Source of the DNA: Glandiceps talaboti
Lineage: Eukaryota; Hemichordata; Enteropneusta; Spengelidae
DNA: 64,000 nucleotides
Direction: 5' to 3'
Assembly: GCF_964340395.1 (NCBI RefSeq)
Contig: NC_135555.1
Span: 12,653,746-12,717,745 of the forward strand
Positions 1 to 20,147 of this stretch are shown here, one piece after another (position 1 is the stretch's first letter; every line of letters begins with the position of its first letter). The translations under genes and the position numbers were made by a program. The notes under the pieces are model-generated. The model was not told the origin of the DNA, made no database searches, and saw only the letters and a list, made by a program, of their open reading frames with translations.

Positions 1-235
1 TCGATATAACTAGGATTAATTGATAAAGACTTTATTACTTGTAACTTTTACACCCCTAATCAAGCTGACCTCATAGTATATATTGTCAATGTTGATGTTG
101 ATGTACATTCAATGACATTACAGATAGTCAGCTGTAACACAACTGATGGTACAACAAGGGTTTCCTAGGTAGTTTAGTATATATTTACAAAATCATTTCA
201 TTCTAAAATTGTAAAAAAAACAACTCAATACTCAC

Positions 236-3200
236 TTGTGGTGGAAATTTAAACTTGGTGTCTCCAAAATTAAACTTCATCTCTGCATTCTAGGATAAAT
301 TGAGTAAAAATCAGATACATGTATTAAAAACTACACCAGCTGAATTCAAACCAACAACATATTTAATTACTAAAGCTTGTCTACCTTGGAGGGGGGGGGG
401 GGGGGCAGCATCCTGTGACAGTACACAGGCATATCTCTAGGCTAGCCTTGGTATTGCACTTTCTGATGAATGAAGCTAATCTAGACATAGAAATATACAT
501 ACCTTTAGGACAACAGCAGCTAGGAAAAGTGAACTCTTTATATGACCAGGAATATCAAAGGCATGACCTAAATCTTTACCTAATGGAATCAAAAGATTAA
601 ATATGAAGAGTTAATTCATGAGATGAAAAATTTACATGTTCATAAACATGTATGAAATTGACTCTCTGGGACTAGTGGCAAATACTTAGAATCTGGGAGC
701 TTCTTGAAATAACAAAACTACTTGACTTGTTTTACTACTAATACCTTTATGGTAAAATTAAGGACTACTCAACTTTGGCACTGGTTGATAGAATAATTGT
801 GAATGAGAACCACTGGCATATAATATTAGTAACCATTGGTAACTTAAGCAATGACATACTGGAGACAATTCAAAATTTGACATAAATCTCTTTATCTGGC
901 ATTTCAGGTTTAGTGATTTTCCAGTCTTCACTGTTACCTTAACCTAGTATTTTCAACTATGTGTGGCAAGTTGGTCATACAATAAACCAGAGAGTTTAGC
1001 CCTGCAGAGCCAGGCTATAGACATACCAATAAACTCATTAGAATCAAGAATGTTCAAAAATATTACCGATGAATAATCATGAACAAATTAATATTGAAAG
1101 AAAAAATAAGACTCTACAATACAACATACACTTTACTATCAATATTGGTAGTAATAATTTTGTTGATATCAACAAATGTGAACTACAAGAGATAGATTTA
1201 CATTGTGATAACGGCAAGTTACTATTGCAGGTATGTTGAACATGGTTGTTTTTAATGGATCACACAGCAAAAATAATGACATGATTAATAAACAACTTCA
1301 TAAAAAAAAATATGATTAAATTATAACCTTTGTAATTCACAATGTTATCATGAACACTAAGATAAGCTACATAATGAAACATGTGGATACAACACCAAAT
1401 AAGATCTAAACAGACATACTGAATCTCAAAATCTGGAAAGTTTGAATAATTTGTGATTTCTTGAAGTCTTACCATTCTTGCTGTACTTAATAGTGGCATT
1501 ATCCAGGTCTAGGTAACAACCCATGACATCATTGATTCCATATGCCTACAATCAAACCAAATCAAATCAAATCAAACCAAATCTCAGTCAAACAGTGACT
1601 AATGACATCATAAATAACTTAATAAACTGATTGTTAATTCTCGAACCAGCAATAATATTTTTATATTAGTAATTTTTTCTCCTCACACTAGATGGTCAAA
1701 ATAGAACAAGAAGGTCGACTCTATCTCTCATTACTGGAAGTTATAGCATTTTATCTCATGCTAGAGTGTCAAAACAGAACAAGGTTGACTTTTTATCATG
1801 TGTGTCTATAGTGATACATTGGTAGTGTATGGAGCTAAAGTCAAGGTGCAAACAAAGAAATCAAATGATTTGCTATTTTTATGATGCACCTACACTTTAC
1901 TTTAAGTAACTTGTACCCTTTTTTAAGTTCAATATGTTCATATATTTACTACTAAACAAATTTATTTTCATAGACCAATTCCTGATATTACAGTGGAGAC
2001 TCATTTATTTGTAAAAAAAAATTAAGTATAACAAGTAAACTTGTTTAAAACAAAGAGACACTGTGTCCATGACTTTTCCAATATCGACTTGTCTGTTTTC
2101 AGCCAGAAAACTCTCATAATGTCACATGACTATACAAAGTTAAGCTCACAGAGGTCAAAGGTGACTGTAAGACTAGTGATAGCATACAGTGACTCACCTC
2201 GCCATAGTCATCAAATTGTCTTCCAAATGATTTTTTTCCAGTACCTCCAAAACCAAAGCCATGTTTGTCAGTACCTACAGCAATGACATATTGGACACAA
2301 TTAATATTTTGACATAAATCTCTTACATTTTTGGCTAATTGATTATCTCGTCTTCACTGCTACATATAATACTGCCCATGATCATGAACACATTTTCTTT
2401 TTTAGAATTGGAGCCTTGATTAATATTTACAGAAACATACGACTCTGTGTACGAATGTGACAAAAATTTCACTATCAATATGGGTAGGAATTATTTTATA
2501 GATGTCAGAAAATTTGAACAGCATGAGGTAGCTCTATAGTGATAAGTGCAAGCTGCAGGTACACATTAATACTGGCAGAGAAAGTAAGTGGAACTTCTGA
2601 GTAATTTCTAGTACTTGACAACTTATCTTTGTCTTCAAGACAAATTCATGATGTCCTGAGACATTGCAAACCACAACTTACCCTGCTCCCTCAAACTTCA
2701 GCATAAAAGATGTTCTATTTTTTGATAATATGCTGGCCATCTATGTAGACATGTTTTACTTACCTAAATTAAGATCAGCTTTGGGAGTGGCCCATCCCAC
2801 ACGACATAGACCTTCATCAGTTACAGTGGCTTCATAGTAGTATTTACCTGGTAGTAGATACAAAGCAAAATACATCATGACTGACTACTTGCGGTGTGTG
2901 CTCCTTAGTATTACTTGCTAACACATATACATGTATATGTACATGTATAGCTATGAATCAAGTTAAAGTAAAATGTATGCAGTTTTATGGAAAATCTCCA
3001 CGTCATTATTTGACAACTATCATTTGTGTATATTAACAACAGATATCAGTGGGGTAGTATGGTAACATACATCATGTACTTTGAAAGTAGTGTTGGTGGA
3101 GTTTGAACTGGAGCCAACTGTCAGTAAAGTTGCTCCAATAATGTGATTGGGAGCGACAAGATTTTGTTGCCAAACAGAAATTGAATTCAGTCATGTGTTG

Positions 3201-6200
3201 GCTATATGGGGTATGTTTCTGTCTACATTATCACACTTAAGTGTATTTAACAGCAATTTGTCTATTGTATTTTTAGAACTTGCAGTTTGTCTCAGACATG
3301 ACATTTGATCAATTCTTGTTAAAAATTTAGCAGAGGATTATCTCATCTTATGTTAGAAAGATTTTGAGTTTTACATAATTTTGTACGAAAAGAGAGGTGG
3401 CAACTCTTCTCGCATGACATTACCTTTTCCTCTAACACCTTTATTGGATCTTGTTCCATGCCATGAGTGATGTTCCCTACTTTGGCATAGCAAGCCTTCT
3501 TTGTCCATAGCTGCAAAGTAAAATGAACACAAACCGATTTATGGTGTTATGGCTTATAGTGTCTTACCTCTTACTGCGATAGTGCTATATCTGATGTTTC
3601 TTTGACAGTGTGCTAATGTGGGTAGATTTAGTACATCATTAGATGTATTTTCCAAATTTTACAGCAGTAATGAGTTGAATCTTTGATGAGATTTGCATCT
3701 CAGTAGGCTTTTTCCAGAAAGTTTGAATTGTATATATACTTTGCCAGTTTGTGACATTACGGTATTATAGTATTACCTGTACATCAAGCACTTTGGTCTC
3801 ACACTTATCAGTTTTTGATGTTCTCAGTCCAAGAAAAAAATCTCAGCCTGAGCCTGATTGGAAATCACTGTTGTTGATTACCTATACATCAATACTACGT
3901 TTCCTTGTTCTTATATTTCTGTCACTCAGTATGACCTGATGTAATCAAAATCTACCGTTTTGAACCAACATGCAAGAACTGGTAAATATCTACAAACTTG
4001 AAATTCTAATCTAAACAACTTCTTACATCCTAAAATTTACAAACATCACATTTCAAAATCAATGGGTTCTCTTCAGTTGTTTGATTACGGTCTTTCATCT
4101 TCCACTAACAGTAGCCCCATCTACACCGCACTAAAAATCCTACCTGAGGTAGGACTAAAGATAGTTTGAAGCCCGCATAGACATAAATGCGTCTCAAACT
4201 TATGCTGAATTTGTCCTGACTTAGGACACCTTCAAGAGGTTTCCTGAAACTCTCCTGACTTCGTCCTATGTACTGTCAGGAAACGGAGTCAGCGACATCT
4301 ACGCCATAACCTTCCTGCGCGTAGACACACACCTATCCTACTTCAGGTAGGACTCAGAACTGCCTCAGGTTGGACAACCTACATCTAGATGGGGCTATTG
4401 TTATGAGTTACAGTTACCATGGTGAATGTATACTTACCCAAGGAAGTTCCTCTGTCATACACATTCATCCTCATTTTTGTAGCATCTATGAAGAAATTTT
4501 GGGATTTTGTTTACATTTAACAATATATTTTAATTCAAACCAGTAGTATCATACACCCAGACAAGTTATATAAAACTTTAAACTTCAATGTCAATAAGGT
4601 ATATGAATATCAAAGTACAAAGAGAACTTTTTACTTAATTGCAACCATGAACTTGTAAGTTGTAAGTAAATGATCTTAATTATTCTGAAAAACAACACAA
4701 TTCCACTATGAAGAAAGTCCACAATACAAAACTTCATGTAATTATTTATATCTTCCATTTGAATGACAATCAATGCAGGCAACTGTCTTTTATTATACTT
4801 TTAGTTGTTTTGCTATATATTTTTCATTTTTTTAGCAGAAACTTAACAGTAATGAGGTAATCTGGTAAAAATAGACAGTTTTTCTATGATGACATCAAAT
4901 ACAGGATACTTTGTAACAGGGCTGAGGCACCTAGACTGTGATTCTTGTCATCCTGATAATAAGTGATATGCGCATGTTGGATTAGGAGAGTCGGGTGTGA
5001 ATTTGGTCCAGAACAGAAATGACCCTATGTAATATAATGGAAAGAAAGTATTACTCCAAGACTATATGATTCAAATATTGGGGTTTTAATTAACAACTAA
5101 TAAATTTAATAGACTTACCAGATTTAAAGGTCATTTTTGCCTTTCCTCCTTTCCCTTCCCGGATATCGTGAATAGTTTCATGTACAATCTGAATTACTGG
5201 CATACAAAATGCCTGCAAAGAAGTAAATGAAATTAAATATGTTACTTGAAAGGTTGAAACACTGGCGACTGCATGTCAAGTCCTGAGGTCAGTACCTTAG
5301 GCAAACTAAGGGTATTGTGGATGCACTATTCTTGACAAAAGTAAGCTACCATAGACAGTTTTCCTATTTCTCCCATACATCATTCTCACACAGGTTGTTC
5401 AAATGCAGAAGAACACTGCCTCATAATGAAATGGAGGCTGGAGCATTCAGAATATCTCTGTTGATACATGCAGTTTCTGTAAGAATGGCTTGTTTGCCTC
5501 TGTTAATACATGCAGTTTCTGTAAGAATGGCTTGTTTGCTAAAACTGTGTAAGACTGTGATCCTTTAGACATGTTACCTTTTTTCTGAATAGTAATAATG
5601 ATATTCATTTCACAGGCTTTATGATAACACACACACACACAGTATGAAGCTTTCCGACAAGACAGTATTCGAACAACAAATAATTCTATTTATCAGATTT
5701 TTGAGGAAAAATTTCTGAGAAACCAAAATGTGACATAAAATGAATTTTATAAAGCCTAGAGATTTGCATTTCACCACATAACAAAAATGTTATATTTTGG
5801 TAACAAAATATGATGAAATGAAAGTATGCATCTTTTAAAGATTACTTACACCTGTTTTGCCACTACCAGTCTCAGCAGCCTGTTTGGAAAGAATGGACAG
5901 GTAGGTGATTTATCATATTTTATACACATATAAAAATATTGAAAATGAAATTGCATGTAAAAATAATTGTAACACACTATTTGTCTTCCATCAATATCTG
6001 CACATATAATAGCATTGTGCTGTGTTTCTATAATATAAAATACACACTTACTCCCCCAACCCCATCCCCACCCCCAACCCTCAGTTTCTAAACCCTATTA
6101 AAGGTGGTTATGTTCAAACATCATATACAGATATGTATGTTATGTTCTGCATTTTACTGTACTTTCTCTCAAGAATGAGTACATCACAATTTGTAACTTT

Positions 6201-8450
6201 GTTTTTAAGTTGGCCCATACTAAGCAAGGTAATACCACTGAGACATGTATACAATACATTCATAAATACATGTATTGTATTATAGGGGTTAGTATCCTGT
6301 ATGTACTACTCACCATTAATACATCACCTCCACCAAGGATCAATGGAACAGATTCTGCCTGGATATCAGTGGGCAGTCTGTGTGAAAACAAATTGTATGT
6401 TTAGTTGCATTGATTTCATTTGGGCAAAGTCCCTCTAGTGATTTGGGAATGACGTACAATGAAATCCAATGTAACAAGAACTGTTATTTTTGTTTCTAAT
6501 AACCCTAAAAATTGGCATTGGTATTGGCATTGGCATTTAGACAGATGAAATTTTACAATCTTGTTAAGTATACAAATTTATACATATATACTAAGCAACA
6601 TTCATACCAATGTTACAACCATGGCTACCTATTCACTTTACTACTATGGTAAATGTGCTATTGGTAAAATATCCAATCTGCTATCAGCATTACCGGTACT
6701 ATGGCAAAGGTATTATCTGCAAACTCAGATACACTGTCATACACACAAACTAAAACTAATTGTTCTTGCATATGGTAGATTACAAAATTGGGTAATAGCT
6801 GTGCCTAAGTTATGATGTGGATATAATCACCCCGTGGAAATGAGGTTGAACTGCCCTACTGTTAGTGTAATTTACATCAACATTCACTATTATACAACAG
6901 ATCCTTTGAAATGTAATTTTATTGGTGGTTTTTGTTTTGATTCTATTAGGTACTTAGTACATGTACATGCTATATACTTACAACCAGTCCATTTCTTCCA
7001 CTGCCTTGCTGATCTCAGGCATAATGCCCAACTCTGTAAAAAAAAAATAGTGACAAAAATATCAATCAAAACAAGTCATACCTTGTACCTTGTAGACCTC
7101 ATTTCCAAAATCGGTCCACCAGGGACTATAACTGGAAGGTTTTGATGAGAGTGGTAACAGGAATTTCTTTATTTCTATTGTTTAAATCATAACAATAATG
7201 TACTATGTAGTCTGTAAGGTATACCATGACACTGACACTGACTGGCACCCTCACATGTTGGTCAACCCCCTTCCCCTAGGACAGAGCAGGCCGGTGTGGG
7301 CAATGTGACACAACATATCTTAGTACAGTCGACAAATAATGAAGATCATGACAGAATGCATTAGTGACTATTTTTTATAACGGTCCTAAATACTATCAGT
7401 ATGGTGAAGGTGCAAACTGTATAGTTACAATGATAAGTTTTTAGATGCTGGTGGTACATACGTTGGCAGTCTGTATGGTCTAATCATAGATAATTTGTTT
7501 ACCATACATATGAATGTTTGTAAATGTGTTAAATGTGCAATCCCTTAGAAAAGGTTATTAATACTATGGCTGTAGTTCTGCTTGCGGACAGAATGAGTTA
7601 GGACTTGAGTCTGACATTGACCTTTCTACAGAAGGTAAGAGGACAGTGTCTGAATCAAGTTCCGACTTACTTCATCTACAAGCAGGACTATTATAGCTAC
7701 GACATAGATGTAAAAAAAATATATGGAATAAATAATAATTACATTGCAAACATTACAGAATATCTCAACATTTGTAGGAGTGACAAGTTGAGCATATTGT
7801 ACAGTCTGTACACACCCTGGGCATTTAAACTTTAACCTCACAGAAATATTGAATCTACTCTTTATGACTGCACTATGCTTCATTTTCGGAATGGGTTTTT
7901 TGTTATAAACTACTTTTAATGAATTAAAATTAAGGTGTGAACACCCCTTGTCTAGCAGAGAAATAGAGAAAAGTTGGTGTTGGACAAAAGAATAATCCCA
8001 TGATGATGTAATCCATACATGGCTCCCTAGTGATATGATATTGATAGCACAAATGCAAGATCCTAGGATTGAATCATGAGCCTTTATCATGTGGTATTAG
8101 AAATTAAAAAACTAAAACCTATTGGCACACTTAGTTTATAAATGCAGCGGTTGGCGTATAGCTTATGCCGGTAACCAATCCCCAATACAGACGTTTGCTG
8201 CTTGTCTGGAATTTTCTCTGTTTATCGTGAATAGATGTACACCCAGTTCTGCACAAACTGCAGCGACACAGCCTTCCTTCAGCCGCACACGCCTGAGCCT
8301 AGGAAACTGTATATGGGTATTTTGTTGATTTTTACAGACTGAAGACGGAATGTTCACAAAAGTAATACGTTTCGAAGTAGGAACTGCGATGAATTTGGTA
8401 CAAATATAATTATATTTATTGGAAAACTCACCCAAAAATGCGGTACCCAT
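236..8450 (-). CDS. DDX1: ATP-dependent RNA helicase DDX1, N-terminal part (runs off left edge)
   Basis: Twelve coding exons are visible, joined by GT-AG introns with consistent phase: 8432-8450, 6982-7033, 6314-6377, 5850-5879, 5119-5212, 4438-4485, 3424-3510, 2764-2847, 2198-2274, 1473-1545, 503-579, 236-289. They code about 253 residues; the human protein is about 740, so the rest lies left of position 1. The start [14 protein letters not shown] matches the family N-terminus. In order: Q-motif region ([17 protein letters not shown]), Walker A/motif I ([10 protein letters not shown]), then the SPRY domain inserted inside helicase domain 1 ([60 protein letters not shown]). That inserted SPRY is the hallmark of DDX1 among DEAD-box proteins. 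Known roles are tRNA-ligase complex function, RNA processing and RNA-DNA hybrid resolution, in nucleus and cytoplasm. Start codon chosen because the 19-nt exon 1 joins exon 2 in frame and its donor is good. Confidence 0.97.
1685..1830. repeat. Short tandem-duplicated repeat, related copy at 61205-61325
   Basis: Two diverged copies of a unit built on CTAGATGGTCAAAATAGAACAAG... followed by GGTYGACT lie side by side in a DDX1 intron. A similar stretch (CTATTGGGTCAAAATAGAAG, then GGTTGACTTATT) lies at 61205-61325, so this is a dispersed repeat family. No ends were defined. Confidence 0.45.
4106..4403. mobile_element. MITE with 18-bp terminal inverted repeats in a DDX1 intron
   Basis: Left end TAACAGTAGCCCCATCTA (4106-4123) and the reverse complement of the right end (4386-4403) match at 17 of 18 bases. 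The 298-bp interior has several short palindromes around CCTACCTGAGGTAGG and GTCCTGACTTAGGAC. There is no coding capacity. A target duplication is not clear. Class unassigned. Confidence 0.75.
5457..5540. repeat. 43-bp unit duplicated in tandem
   Basis: Two near-identical units containing TACATGCAGTTTCTGTAAGA and TGGCTTGTTTGC sit side by side in the DDX1 intron between the exons at 5119-5212 and 5850-5879. Confidence 0.8.
7208..7330. mobile_element. Small MITE of the TAGWCTGTAAG family (copy 1 of 5)
   Basis: The ends read TAGTCTGTAAGGTATA on the left and CATATCTTAGTACA on the right. The interior has TGTTGGTCAACCCCCTTCCC. Related copies at 23116-23220, 43099-43194, 46190-46252 and 54869-54963 share ends and interior. 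Non-coding, about 100-120 bp. Confidence 0.65.
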
Positions 8451-8869
8451 GTTGCTGGCTAGTAGACGACGTGTTTCACATTCAACATGCTGACTTGCCA
8501 GTTTTCGAGAGTGATCGTTGGTGGCGCAGTTCCAGATATAAATATAAGAGAATGTCAAGGTCAGGGTTAAGGTTTCGCCTGTATTTCGACTATAGCCAGC
8601 CTGGGGAAAGATTTTACCAACTACAAAAATGCTTGAGTAATTAATTGAAAATGACCAAAAGTCCGGTTTATACAGCAATTAAAAAACTGCAACAGTGGAG
8701 TAATGTAATAAAAGCAACCTAACATTTCCCCGCCATTTCGAAGACCCAATGAAAAGTTTTGAAGCGTGAGTGAAGGTCGAATGTGACATGTGCAGTTGAT
8801 GTGAATGAATATATCCCGGAATATCCATCAGATATATATATTTTTTGTATTTCTAATTCGTAATTAAAC
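8451..8869. promoter_or_regulatory. Divergent promoter region of DDX1 and DHODH
   Basis: Only 419 bp separate the two start codons, which point away from each other, so both transcripts must start here. A CCAAT pentamer lies at about 8746-8750, and CGCCATTT (reverse of the YY1-like core AAATGGCG) at 8731-8738. No TATA box is evident at a fixed distance. Transcription starts are not visible from sequence alone. Confidence 0.6.
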
Positions 8870-15498
<6,629 letters not shown>

Positions 15499-17035
15499 TA
15501 TAAATCTTGGTGAAAACAGTATGCCCAAAATTTTGGAATGTTACACTATCATAAGATACACTGCTGTACTATGAGAAAGACAAGTGTGGAAATGAATGTG
15601 AAGGAGAAACTGAATGGCATGTGTGTGTATCATGTGAATGTTTCTGAATATGGAGCTAGGACAAGATGCTGATAGAACAGATAGGTGCTATGTTGGAACA
15701 AGCAGACAGTTGTCACTGTGCTAGTCATGCAGGTATTGAAATGGACAAATTCAGACATTGTAATATCAAGTCTGAAATTATGACCAGATCTAGATAGACA
15801 TTGCCAGGTTGGAATAGATACAGGGTAGGGTCTTTTTTCAAAGCTCCTCAATCGGTGTCTGTAATGCATTATTGTGCGAGTACAATGATTTGTACATAGA
15901 AGCTGAAACTTATATTTCCCAGTCTTATGATGAAAAGGAATGAACTAGGACCAATCACACATGTCACGCAAATTAACTTAAGTGCACATAGCTTGTATAT
16001 TTATTTCAGAAATAAATAAAGTGATTTTTTTTTTACAAAACGGCAGTGTATTTGCATCTTATTTACAAGTATTCTTAAACATAAATGAGGCAGTGTGAAA
16101 GGAAGAATGACTACATGGTAGACAGTGTTCTGATTACTTTCAGAGAATAAAATTGTGTAATACATGATACGTTTTCAATTCACCTTTTGGTACCATGGCT
16201 GAGAGGGTTGTATTTACATAGTCCAATGTTAGCACCAAAACAGTAAGTAGGTTAAAATAATGCTTTCCCTCTTAAAGCCTATTTAAATGTACAAGAAAAT
16301 GTCTAAATGGTACCAGAAGTCAATCGTACTATTACTACAGTTCAAATACTTTATCCGGAGTTCTGATGTACTGATTAGCAGTTGTTTGCCAATGTGTATA
16401 CAAGACTGTATTTTGGTTTATTTTAGAGTATTGGGTTCAATCAAATTTTGTTATGGTCAGTCCTGAAATTTATATGAATCATACCAGACAACAATTTGCA
16501 AATTATTAATGTCTTGCATCAAACGGTACTTGTAATTTAAAACGTGAATGTTTCATGTGCATTGTCACATTAAAATGTTTATGGTCATGTTGACTTTGAA
16601 TCAAACTCTGAAATAGCCCACTGAGGTTTGGAACTAGTTGACAATTCAAACTGTTTTTGGACTAACTTACACTTGCAGCAAAAGATCACAACTGGTTGCA
16701 CCTTATGTTGCAAGATTACAACGCAAGACAATTGTCAGAAAAAAGATTTGAGGCTGAACTCTGGAAGCAATGAAAGTGATTCGACCAACACTAAATATAA
16801 AACATCACTCACTTTGAAAATCAAACGATTTTGAAATCTGGGTCAAGAAAAATAGTGTGAAGATGTTACAACTGTGTTGATCTAATAAATGATTTAATAT
16901 CAACATTAACTTCTCTCAAAGCAGCTCAGTATCTGATTGCATCCCAATATTATGTCATGAGTGAAGCCAGGAAGTAATTGTGGTGGCTGTTCCTGTATAT
17001 TTCTTGACCTAACAATGGGATTAAGTTGTCTGTAT
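15499..17035. other. Tail-to-tail intergenic region, DHODH 3' UTR
   Basis: From the DHODH stop to the end of the CENP-T tail-repeat array I see no further coding exon. DHODH poly(A) signals lie at 16011-16020. Beyond these I found only unique AT-rich DNA up to the repeat array. Confidence 0.6.
16011..16020 (+). terminator. Poly(A) signals of DHODH
   Basis: Two overlapping AATAAA hexamers (16011-16016, 16015-16020) lie about 510 bp after the DHODH stop and are followed within 20 bp by a T-rich stretch. This is the likely cleavage region. Confidence 0.7.
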
Positions 17036-17426
17036 TCCAGATCTACTGATGGGAATTAGTCTGTATTTCAACTGGTTAACTTATTTTGGCTTCAAATTGG
17101 TTCCAGTACATTTCCAGACCTAGCTGTGGGATGAGGCTGTTGCCTGTATTCCAGTGGTTTATTTTGGCAGTGGTTCCAGAATATTGAAGACTATATACCC
17201 GTGGTATATTTTGGCAGTGGTTCCAGTACCTTTCCAGATCTACCTATGCCAGTATATATTGTTGCCAGTATTCCAGTGTGTTATTTTGGCTTTGGTTCCA
17301 GTACATTTCCAGACCTAGCTATTGGAATAAGTTGTTGCCTGCATTCCATTTGGTTATTTTGGTTTTGGTTCCAGTACATTTCCAGACCTAGCTATTGGAA
17401 TAAAGTGTTTCCTTAATTCCAATGGG
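17036..17426 (-). repeat. Tandem copies of the CENP-T C-terminal coding segment past the stop codon
   Basis: Directly after the CENP-T stop, the segment coding the last 22 residues plus stop repeats on the same strand. Copies anchored at the LEYRQ codons start at + strand positions 17491 (the real one), 17418, 17345 and 17272, exactly 73 bp apart. More degenerate copies follow near 17150, 17066 and 17036. Copy 2 would read PLELRKHFIPIARSGNVLEP then KPK and stop; copy 3 reads QMECRQQLIPIARSGNV then LEPKPK and stop. Later copies carry an in-frame stop or lose the frame. A period of 73 is not a multiple of three, so readthrough would not join them in frame. An AATAAA on the minus strand in the fifth copy (17158-17163) could end the mRNA, placing copies 2-4 in the 3' UTR. 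Confidence 0.92.
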
Positions 17427-20063
17427 TTATTTTGGTTTTGGTTCCAGTACATTTCCAGACCTAGCTATTGGAATAAGTTGTTGCCTGTATTCCAATGGAA
17501 GATGCCTTTGAATCAAACTATCCAAACTCTGGTTGTCTGTAACAATTCGTTGCCTACAAGGAGAAATAAATGAAGTTATTTACTAGCAACTTGATGACTG
17601 TTTATAGAGTATCTAACTCTCATTTCCAAACTATTACTTTCTGATTATCACTCATCGTTGTTGGTGATCCATACTGCTGTTATAGTGTACCCACAATGAT
17701 GGATCCTTCCCTCTAAGTTAACTTTGTTCAGAAAAGTATATAATACCTTCTCATCAGCAACTCAAAGTCAGCTTGAGTAACTATCTTTCTGCCAGCATGT
17801 TTGCTGTAAGCACTCACACTAGAATACATTCTTCTCAGGAATCTTTCCGAACTGAAATGAAATAGAAAAAAATAGTGGCACTTATATTTACCGGTTGATT
17901 TATTCAGTAGTAACGTACTCGCTTTGCAATCTTTGACCAAATCATTTTCATCTCTAGCTTTATAACATTGATCAGATCACCTTGCCTTAAACAATTTATC
18001 ATCTAGACACTCCTAGGAACATCCCAACCAAATATCAAACAAATCGGCTTTATACTTTCCACCCAAAAATCAAATTGTAGGTCTTATGGGTATATCAGCC
18101 TAATTAATTGGTCATTTCTTGGAAAATACACCTACAAATATCCAAACCAAATTTTAGACCAACTTCCCTAGCAGTTTGAAAGTTAACTCTTCAGACCAAA
18201 AATAAAATTTTAAGACAGGTAACTACATATCAACAACATTTGCTTATATTTGGGTCATCTTGTCTTGAATACTACTCCTTTACATGTAAGACATCCCTGG
18301 CAATACACTATCATCAAATTTCTGACCAATCTGCCAAAATAGTGGAATATTGTTTCTAGATAATCAACACCGTTCTTCTTCTCTCAACATCTAGTAATCA
18401 CAACATTTGTAACTACTAACACAATTTATAGTGTTTTACATGCTCGGAACAGTTGGAAAGTTTAACAGAAAGTCTTGTTCTAGAAGCAAAATAATGGCTA
18501 CAAATTATGTGATGAAAGAAAAATTGCATTATGTGCACCAGTTGTGAAGACGTTGTGTACAATGAAAGACAACCACTTGTGCTTGTGTAACACTGTAAGT
18601 TGACAACATCGACAGGCCACAATAAGTTATCAACACATTGTGATATTTGAATTGTAACTAACCCATCCGATAATGTGATTTGTACCATGAAATAGTCCAG
18701 TGCTTGACATGACAGTAGTCAATAAGGAACTGGCCATATCTTTTGCCAATGAAAGATAGTTTGCAATGTTTGACCAACAGATAAGATTACATTATTTGTA
18801 CAATCTTGTAAGACAGACTTTGCCCAGAAGGACTTTGTCCTGCCTTCCCAATCACAGAAACCATAATCAAGCCACCGTGTCCCCGTTGGGTCAACAAGAT
18901 TTCGAGGAAGCGTAAGTCGATAAAGTAAAATACTATACTATTACTAGAGAAAGTCAAGACTGATGAAATTCGTATCTTCACTTTATGAATACCTTTTCAC
19001 TTTTGGTAACAAAACTCAAGCCTTGTACATTGCTAACTTCGTCAATGAAATTTAGTAATACCTGTCTAATAAATCTCAAAGAGTACAATGAGCAATAGAC
19101 AACACTGATCAGTACAGTGGAAATGCATGTAGTGAATGGACTGACAAACTTTGTTGGCAGAAAATGACTCAAAACATTACAATTCAGAGAAATACTGAAA
19201 GCTGGAAAGAGGAAAACACGGAAAGTTTCAAATTTAAGTATGGAGTAACAACAGCCACGTTTTACAAAAATGATTTATGTTTATATTAGGCCAAATAAAA
19301 AAAATTGTGTTTCTGATAACCCGACCGACACTAGTTTAAGCCTCCGACATCCTAAACATTTTAAAAACATTTCAAACAAAAAGATTTTACTGTAAAAAAA
19401 TTGTCTTCTTCACCTTTATTTTCTTTCTCTAGTGATGTCTGTACATATTTTATCAAACTGTCACAGAAGGGGTACTCTGACCGCCATTTTGTTTGTTTTT
19501 GGGTCAGGGTAATGTTTCAAAAATAAAAAAATAAAATAAAATAGAGTAAAATCCTGAGCTACCTACCCTATTTTCTAAGGCCATGTTATCGGAAACAAAC
19601 AATTTTTTCCCACCTTATTTACTGCAAGGGTTTAGGTGAAAATACTCCTACTAGGACTGAATCTTTACAACAACTCTACAAATGCTTGAAGTGTGATGCC
19701 AGACTTCCAGCGAAATCATATATTATAGTAGGAAAGTTTCTACCTCATGGTAATATGTTACAGCAAGCAGTTGTACAATCACACGTGTGACCCTGTCTAG
19801 GAAATAAAGATGTTGCTTGGCAAAGAATAAAGTCTTTACAGAGCGTAAGTGGCACTGTTAGTGTTAGATTATAATTGAGGCATGCAAACAAAAACTTAAT
19901 TTACTGGAACATAAGTACACCTGTATCTTTTGTGATCTCATCAAACATGGCTTAAACAATTTGTAACACAAAAGTTCAAGTCTAGCTCCATAACCCTGGT
20001 CATTTGTACAGAGAGAATTAAGAATCAAATTAAGAATTCTACACAATACGGTGAATACCATTT

Positions 20064-20147
<84 letters not shown>

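Noticed and set aside
7626-8090. Minus-strand frame of 154 residues in DDX1 intron 1
   Set aside because: No family resemblance, no splice support, low-complexity hydrophobic content; an open stretch in intronic DNA.
8163-8678. Minus-strand frame of 171 residues around the DDX1 start
   Set aside because: It includes the first six DDX1 codons but reads through the donor at 8431. The correct exon joins 6982-7033 in frame with the family sequence.
16628-16834. Plus-strand 68-residue frame between DHODH and CENP-T
   Set aside because: No motif, single short frame downstream of the DHODH poly(A) signals.
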